IMG/VR virus record: IMGVR_UViG_3300044522_000429
Coordinates: 1-24,706 of that record
Length of the DNA: 24,706 nucleotides
Strand: one strand, 5' to 3'
Source of the DNA: a virus
Part shown: positions 19,595 through 24,706 of the stretch, piece after piece
Numbering within the stretch: position 1 is the stretch's first letter
How the letters are laid out: the number at the start of each line of letters is the position of its first letter
Made by a program: the position numbers and the translations under genes
Notes under the pieces: model-generated
What the model saw: only the letters and a program-made list of their open reading frames with translations
What the model was told of the DNA's origin: nothing
Database searches by the model: none

Positions 19595-21751
19595 ATGAAA
19601 TTAAATTTAGCTTTATTTTTAGAGACTACCAAATTAACGGATTTAACTCAAGGATTAATTGGCTCTTTTAGTGATCGAGTTCAATCCGACGGAGGTACTT
19701 TTGACGCTGCAAATTGTTTAAGTACTACCTTAAATGATTTGGGTGGACTTAATGGAATTGGCAATGTTTACGAGCGCATCGACTTATTTAACGACGAGAC
19801 TATCTCGATAACTCAAGTTATTCAAGACGTCAAAGATATTAGTCTAATTTTTACGAATTTTACTAAGACATTTTCAATTCCAGCGAGTGACGAAAACAAT
19901 AGACTCTTTAAACATTATTATAATTACGATATTGACGGAGGTTTTGATGCGAGAGTAAAAATAAATGGGTATATCGAGATTGATGCCAACCGATTTAACA
20001 GCGGGAAAGTCAAACTTGAGGGCGTTGATATGAAAAACAATCAACCTTATGCTTATAGAATTACTTATTATGGCGATACGGTTAACCTAAAAGACGTTAT
20101 CGGAGAGGATAAATTGAACGCTTTGCCTTTGTCAAACTATAATTTGGCTTATAATAACACAACTGTAAAGACAAAATTCCAAGCCAACCCAGCGACAACC
20201 GATGTAATTGCACCTTTTATCTCGCATACAAACCGATATTATTTTGATAGTAGTGGCGGACACGGAACGGATAAAAGAAATTTGCATTATGATACAGGCG
20301 CTGGACATAGTCACGGACTTTTGTGGTCGGATTTAAAATATGCTATTCGTTTGGATGCAATTATCCAAGCTATCGGAACTCAATACGGATTGGTATTTAG
20401 CGACGACTTTTTTAATAGTACTAATTTAGACTATTATAATTTATTTATGTGGTTACATAGAGCCAAAGGAGACGTTCAAGGAGTTGAGAGTGGAATTTTG
20501 CCTCCTGAGTTAATTACAACGTGGGAATTTGGAAGTTCGTTTTATGCTTATGAAAATCAATATGAGGCACTCTCTTATGTAACTATAAACACAGCGTCAA
20601 CAACTGATTATAAATTTATAATTTATAGAGATGGCGAATTATGGTGGCAAAGCAATACGTTAAACGGAACACAAAATGATTTACCAATTCAACCTTTATA
20701 CCTTGAGGGAAGTTATACATTTTACATTCAAAGTCAGGTTGTCATTACAATAAATTCTATTCTTTTACAACTTGGGTATTATTATGAAGACCAAAACAAT
20801 CAGCAGGAAATAGGATATAGTTTTTTTGGAGCATCAATTTTTAACACAAATAGTAATTTTATTTTTGATATTGCTCAGCAAGTTCCTGAGATAAAAGTTA
20901 TAGATTTTTTAACTGGTATTTTTAGAATGTTCAATCTTACGGCTTACGTTGAAAATGGAATTGTAATTGTAAAAACTTTAAACGATTTTTATGCAACCTC
21001 AGAAGTTTACGACGTTACGCAATATATCAAAGTAGATAGTAATAGCGTGAATGTGGCTTTACCTTTTAAACAAATCGAGTTTGGATATGAAGACACAAAA
21101 ACGCTTTTGGCTTTAAAACATTCTCAGCAATTTAACTACGATTGGGCGAAAGAGATTTATAATGAAATGCCAGAAATTGAAGGACCGGTTTATAAAGTAA
21201 TACTTCCATTTTCACATTTTAAATATGAGCGACTATTTAATATAAACGCACCGACAACTCCTTTAAATATTCAGTGGGGATATTCGGCAACGGATAACTT
21301 TAATTCAGCGACAGGAAACTACGAGGCGGCGTTAGGAAAGCCACTTTTATTTTATCCGATATTAGTCACTGGAGTCCCAAATATGTCTTGGAGACCTAAC
21401 ACTACAACTCACGAACAAATTACGTCTTATATTGCACCGTCAAACTCTCGAAGTTTTGATCCAAATGTAAGTAAGACAAATATTAATTTTAAGGCTGAGC
21501 TTAACGAGTGGACTTTTGGCAATGATTTTACAGACACTTTATTTTTAAAATATTATCAGGATTATATTATGCAAGTTTTTAACCCTAAAAATAGACTTAC
21601 AAAAATTAAAGCGATTTTGCCTTTGTCAATACTTTTAAAATTTGAATTAAATGATAGGTTTAAAATTGTGGATCGTCTATTTAGAATAAATAAAATTACA
21701 ACTAACTTAACAACTGGAGAGAGTGATATGGAACTCTTAAACGAATTATGA
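19595..21751 (+). CDS. Large tail protein, tail-tip or baseplate candidate
   Basis: 718 residues. The N-terminal 50 residues, with RVQSDGGTFDAANCLSTTL (28-46), match the small protein at 113-271. From about residue 58 the ERIDLFNDETISITQVIQDV and FSIPASDENN segments form a motif I associate with tail proteins of Bacteroidetes phages. The middle and C-terminal parts are beta-rich, including a His/Gly-rich stretch near 225-245. Its place before the tape measure gene suggests a tail-tip or hub role. The stop overlaps the next small gene by ATGA. Confidence 0.65.
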   Translation: MKLNLALFLETTKLTDLTQGLIGSFSDRVQSDGGTFDAANCLSTTLNDLGGLNGIGNVYERIDLFNDETISITQVIQDVKDISLIFTNFTKTFSIPASDENNRLFKHYYNYDIDGGFDARVKINGYIEIDANRFNSGKVKLEGVDMKNNQPYAYRITYYGDTVNLKDVIGEDKLNALPLSNYNLAYNNTTVKTKFQANPATTDVIAPFISHTNRYYFDSSGGHGTDKRNLHYDTGAGHSHGLLWSDLKYAIRLDAIIQAIGTQYGLVFSDDFFNSTNLDYYNLFMWLHRAKGDVQGVESGILPPELITTWEFGSSFYAYENQYEALSYVTINTASTTDYKFIIYRDGELWWQSNTLNGTQNDLPIQPLYLEGSYTFYIQSQVVITINSILLQLGYYYEDQNNQQEIGYSFFGASIFNTNSNFIFDIAQQVPEIKVIDFLTGIFRMFNLTAYVENGIVIVKTLNDFYATSEVYDVTQYIKVDSNSVNVALPFKQIEFGYEDTKTLLALKHSQQFNYDWAKEIYNEMPEIEGPVYKVILPFSHFKYERLFNINAPTTPLNIQWGYSATDNFNSATGNYEAALGKPLLFYPILVTGVPNMSWRPNTTTHEQITSYIAPSNSRSFDPNVSKTNINFKAELNEWTFGNDFTDTLFLKYYQDYIMQVFNPKNRLTKIKAILPLSILLKFELNDRFKIVDRLFRINKITTNLTTGESDMELLNEL

Positions 21752-21894
21752 TAACAAACATTTTAGAAATGCTCAAACACGCTGAGCAATACGAACACAA
21801 TGAAATAATAGCAAGCGCCAAGGGAAAATATGAACTTAAAAAAAACTATTTACAACAATTTAAAGACTTATTAAAATGGCGATTGAAAAAATAA
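21748..21894 (+). CDS. Small helical protein before the tape measure gene
   Basis: 48 residues, coupled to the upstream tail gene by ATGA and overlapping the tape measure start by 19 bases. It is charged and helical (NILEMLKHAEQYEHNEI, then YLQQFKDLLKWRLKK). The function is unknown; it could be a tape measure partner or an artefact of translational coupling. Confidence 0.5.
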   Translation: MITNILEMLKHAEQYEHNEIIASAKGKYELKKNYLQQFKDLLKWRLKK

Positions 21895-23771
21895 TTGATA
21901 TAAACATTCAAAGTAACGCCGACGAAAAGGTTGGAAGTTTAAGATCACAATTAAGAGAGGCTCAGGCAGACGTCGCGGCTTTATCGGATAAATTCGGAGT
22001 TACTTCAAAAGAGGCTATCGAGGCAGCTAAAAGAGCCGGAGAATTAAAAGACAAAATCGGAGATGCCAAAGCGTTAACGGATGCGTTCAATCCGGATGCT
22101 AAATTTAAGGCTTTGAGTTCGTCTTTGGCTGGAGTTGCTGGAGGTTTTGCTGCGGTACAAGGTGCGCAATCATTATTCGGTAGTCAATCCAAAGAAGTAG
22201 AACAAACGCTTTTAAAAGTTCAAAGCGCAATGGCCTTATCTCAAGGGTTGCAAACGATTGGAGAGAGTGTTGACTCATTCAAACAATTAGCAGCCGTTGC
22301 GAAATCTTATTCAATAGTTCAAAAATTAGTTACCGCCGGGCAATGGTTATGGAATGCGGCTATCATGGCAAATCCAATAGGGGCGATTGTGGCTGGAGTT
22401 GTCGCTTTAATTGCTGCTGGAGTTGCGTTAGTTAATTATTTTAAGGAAAGCTCAGCCGCAGCGGCTCAAAATACGGCCGCCGTTGACGCAAATAAAAAAG
22501 CTATTGATAACCAGTCAAAAAGTTTAGACAAAAATTCAACTGAATTACAAAGAAAACAAAATCAAGAGTTAGCAATGGCGAAAGCATCCGGAGAGAGTTC
22601 GAGTGCAATTAGAGCTTTGGAATTAAAATTGATTGACGAAAAAATCGCTTACGAAAAATCCGCGAGAGCGATTGCGTTTAATACTTACGAAAAAAATAAG
22701 AATTATTTAGCAACTTTAAGAGCCGCTGACGCTGACGAGGAAGTTATTAAAAAACAAGTTGAAATCACAAACGAGTCTGTTAAACAAGTTAATAAACAAA
22801 ATGACAATTTAAAAAAAGCATACGACGAAAAAAAGGACATTCAAAATCGACACCAGGTTGAAGTATTACAATCTCAAACCAACCATAATAAAGAGGTTGA
22901 GGATAAAAATAAAGAGGCAGCGACAAAAGCAAAAGAGGACGCAGAGACAGCGAGACTAAAAGCTATTGAGGATAAAAAGAAATTTGACGAAGAGACACAA
23001 AAAGGAATTGAGGATTTAAATAAGTCTCAAGCTGACGCAGAGAAAAAAAGACAAGACGACGCGCAGAAAATTATTGATGACTTAGCAAAAGATAAAGAAA
23101 CTCCAACTCAAAAACTTCAAAGAGAGTTTGAAGAGAAAAAAGCAATTTTAGAGGCAGCTGGTCAAAGTACTTTTGACCTTGAGATGCAACATTTGTCTGA
23201 CTTAGAAAATTTAGACGCAGAGGGCAAAGCTAAAAAGAAAAAATCCGATGAGGAGCAAGGAGCTACCGAAGTTGAAATCGCTAAAAGAACAGCAGCTGCA
23301 AAGCAAGCCTTATTTGCAAAGACTTCGGAAACCTTAAGCAAGGGTGCTGACTTATTGGGTAAAAATACGGCAGCCGGTAAAGCAATGGCAGCGGCAGCGG
23401 CTTTGATAAATACCTATCAGGGTATTACGGCGGAACTTGCAACTAAGACCGTCACTCCTTTTGAAATTGGATTGAAAATTGCCAACGTGGCTATTATCGC
23501 AGCGACAGGATTTAAAGCTGTTAAAGATATAATTTCAGTTCAAGTACCGGGCGGAGGTGGCGGAGGTGGTGGCGGTGGCGCTCAAGTTGGTAGCGCTCCG
23601 AGTATGACAGCTCCAAGTTTTAACACGGTTGGCTCAAGTTCGACAAATCAACTTGCTCAGACGATAGGAAGTCAATCTCAAACTCCGATAAAAACTTTTG
23701 TTGTAGCGTCGGACGTTAGTACAGCTCAGGCTCTCGATAGGTCAATTATATCGAATGCGTCGATAGGTTAA
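21876..23771 (+). CDS. Tape measure protein
   Basis: 631 residues. The N-terminal third is Ala-rich and helical. A membrane-type segment lies at about 157-188 (GAIVAGVVALIAAGVALV). A long charged coiled-coil region follows (about 200-480) rich in Lys, Glu, Ala and Gln. Ten glycines (559-568) precede a polar C-terminal tail ending in TAQALDRSIISNASIG, a pattern common to such proteins in this group. The protein sets tail length and helps DNA entry. By the usual 0.15 nm per residue rule the tail would be about 95 nm. The call is supported by composition, hydrophobic segment and position. Confidence 0.8.
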   Translation: MAIEKIIDINIQSNADEKVGSLRSQLREAQADVAALSDKFGVTSKEAIEAAKRAGELKDKIGDAKALTDAFNPDAKFKALSSSLAGVAGGFAAVQGAQSLFGSQSKEVEQTLLKVQSAMALSQGLQTIGESVDSFKQLAAVAKSYSIVQKLVTAGQWLWNAAIMANPIGAIVAGVVALIAAGVALVNYFKESSAAAAQNTAAVDANKKAIDNQSKSLDKNSTELQRKQNQELAMAKASGESSSAIRALELKLIDEKIAYEKSARAIAFNTYEKNKNYLATLRAADADEEVIKKQVEITNESVKQVNKQNDNLKKAYDEKKDIQNRHQVEVLQSQTNHNKEVEDKNKEAATKAKEDAETARLKAIEDKKKFDEETQKGIEDLNKSQADAEKKRQDDAQKIIDDLAKDKETPTQKLQREFEEKKAILEAAGQSTFDLEMQHLSDLENLDAEGKAKKKKSDEEQGATEVEIAKRTAAAKQALFAKTSETLSKGADLLGKNTAAGKAMAAAAALINTYQGITAELATKTVTPFEIGLKIANVAIIAATGFKAVKDIISVQVPGGGGGGGGGGAQVGSAPSMTAPSFNTVGSSSTNQLAQTIGSQSQTPIKTFVVASDVSTAQALDRSIISNASIG

Positions 23772-23816
23772 TATAGATAAAATCTATTATAAAAATATTT
23801 AGTATAGATAAAATCT
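23772..23816. repeat. 14-base direct repeats after tape measure gene
   Basis: TATAGATAAAATCT occurs at 23772-23785 and 23803-23816, 31 bases apart. Each contains AGAT-AAA-ATCT, a small inverted repeat, as expected for a protein site. A related inverted core (GATTTTATT) follows shortly after. They open the 340-base non-coding gap. Confidence 0.55.
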
Positions 23817-24111
23817 TGAGCTGTGAAGTATTGATTTTATTAGGATTTTGCGTTAAATTGAAAAACTTTAAAAAGACAATATAATATATATAAAGTCCTT
23901 TTAATTAAAATAAACGTTTAAAAATAGCCTTAAAATTAATATGGATTTACAAGCTAAAAGTTAAAATAAAAAATAAATTTTAAGCCTATAACCTTAAAAA
24001 ATAAATTAATTTTAAGGTTATAGGCTTAAAAAACAAAAAAAAGTTGTGTCATTAAATTAAAATTTAATGCAAAAAGTTTATAACAAAACAATAAAAAAAA
24101 GTTATAGTAAT
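23817..24111. promoter_or_regulatory. Non-coding gap before head module
   Basis: No convincing ORF lies here. The gap holds a 22-bp perfect inverted repeat (23978-23999 and 24010-24031, 10-base loop, with AGCCTATAACCT in the left arm), then the palindrome CATTAAATT-AA-AATTTAATG (24050-24069), 43 bases before the protease start. A short ATG frame at 23941 ends after seven codons. A canonical TATATTTG promoter was not found; a late-type promoter with another consensus may be present. The long hairpin lacks a T-tract on the + strand, so it is not a standard terminator there. Confidence 0.5.
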
Positions 24112-24706
24112 ATGGAGACTTACAAAGTTTTATTTAACGAAGAGGATAACGAGGGCGTTTATGCAATCTCGTTAGTTAGTGATCCGGCAATCGAAGTGAA
24201 TTTCGTTTCACTTTCAAAAAATAAAGAAATTAAACTTGCTACGATTAACGAGGAGCAAAGGATTTTAGTTGGGCCGATATTAATACCGGATCAATTAATT
24301 TATCGTAATCAAGACGGACACGAATATAATATAATGTTTCCAAAAGAAACAATTAAACAAGTTCAACACAATTTTGTACAACAAGGATATCAAAATAATT
24401 CAACACTAGAACACTCAGGGAAAGCAATTCCAAACGTGACATTTGTTGAAACTTGGATAAAAGAGGATGAGGTACACGACAAATCTGTTTTATACGGATT
24501 TAGTGAGCCAGTAGGTACATTGTTCGGATTAATGAAAGTTAATAACGACGAGATTTGGAACGACTACGTTAAGACTGGTAAAGTCAAAGGATTTTCGATT
24601 GACGGAGTCTTTGATATGGAGAAAGTAAATTTAAAAACAGAGATTAATATGAATTTAGAAAGTATCGTTAACGCGATAAAAGATGGTTTCGCATCGATAA
24701 AATTAT
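24112..24706 (+). CDS. Prohead protease, XkdF-type (partial)
   Basis: The first 198 residues are visible; the gene is cut by the window edge. The fragment has YAISLVSDPAIEVNF (17-31), VGPILIPDQLIYR (53-65) and HSGKAIPNVTFVETWI (101-116). VGTLFGLMKVNNDEIW (134-149) and GFSIDGVF (160-167) follow. This order is that of the XkdF-like putative phage serine proteases (Peptidase_S78_2 family), with His101 and Ser162 as the likely catalytic residues. It processes scaffold or capsid proteins during head maturation. A continuation into a scaffold domain or a capsid gene is expected downstream. Confidence 0.85.
   Translation, partial: METYKVLFNEEDNEGVYAISLVSDPAIEVNFVSLSKNKEIKLATINEEQRILVGPILIPDQLIYRNQDGHEYNIMFPKETIKQVQHNFVQQGYQNNSTLEHSGKAIPNVTFVETWIKEDEVHDKSVLYGFSEPVGTLFGLMKVNNDEIWNDYVKTGKVKGFSIDGVFDMEKVNLKTEINMNLESIVNAIKDGFASIKL

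Overview
The window is a contiguous piece of a double-stranded DNA tailed phage (or prophage) genome of a Bacteroidetes host, most likely a Flavobacterium-type bacterium. The DNA is AT-rich, all convincing genes lie on the + strand, and genes are packed with ATGA or TAATG overlaps. Start regions are A-rich (TAAAATT-ATG type) rather than Shine-Dalgarno-like. Promoters carry the Bacteroidetes -7 box TAnnTTTG, here TATATTTG(TAC). A tape measure gene, tail assembly chaperones and a tail-completion-type gene point to a long tail, probably a siphophage. No integrase, tRNA or CRISPR array was seen.

Layout. 1-1756: end of a tail/adhesion module, with a LamG-type receptor-binding candidate. 1760-4255: lysis module with small membrane proteins (holin candidates), an M15 peptidase endolysin, a metallophosphoesterase, and a lipoprotein with a C-terminal membrane anchor that fits a unimolecular spanin; it ends in a terminator. 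4311-4440: control region with two palindromic operator-like repeats, an AT-rich direct repeat and promoter P1. 4483-6890: early operon of very small genes, ending with a predicted ssDNA-binding protein and a strong terminator. 6944-7160: AT-rich non-coding stretch with seven AACAGCA-type repeats, a candidate replication origin. 7168-10867: promoter P2, a leader that can form a pseudoknot, a primase/SF3 helicase and an SF2 helicase. 10868-13793: promoter P3, a second potentially pseudoknotted leader, a DUF3310-like gene, a short cassette-like island with palindromic hairpins, small accessory genes and a VRR-NUC nuclease. 13813-16540: promoter P4 with an almost absent leader, a sigma-factor-like gene and both terminase subunits. 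16598-23771: tail module, including chaperones with a probable -1 ribosomal frameshift and the tape measure protein. 23772-24111: non-coding control-like gap. 24112-end: start of an XkdF-type prohead protease, cut by the window edge.

How it works together (inference). Host RNA polymerase would read P1-P3 for early and replication genes. The phage sigma-like protein, encoded just before the terminase genes, is the natural candidate for switching on late genes. Portal and capsid genes are not between terminase and tail here; the head module seems to begin after the tape measure gene, an uncommon order. The most notable items are the paired leader pseudoknots placed just after similar promoters, a second shared promoter element (TTTAGCGTTAT) with fixed spacing, the candidate iteron origin, and the hairpin-flanked gene cassettes.
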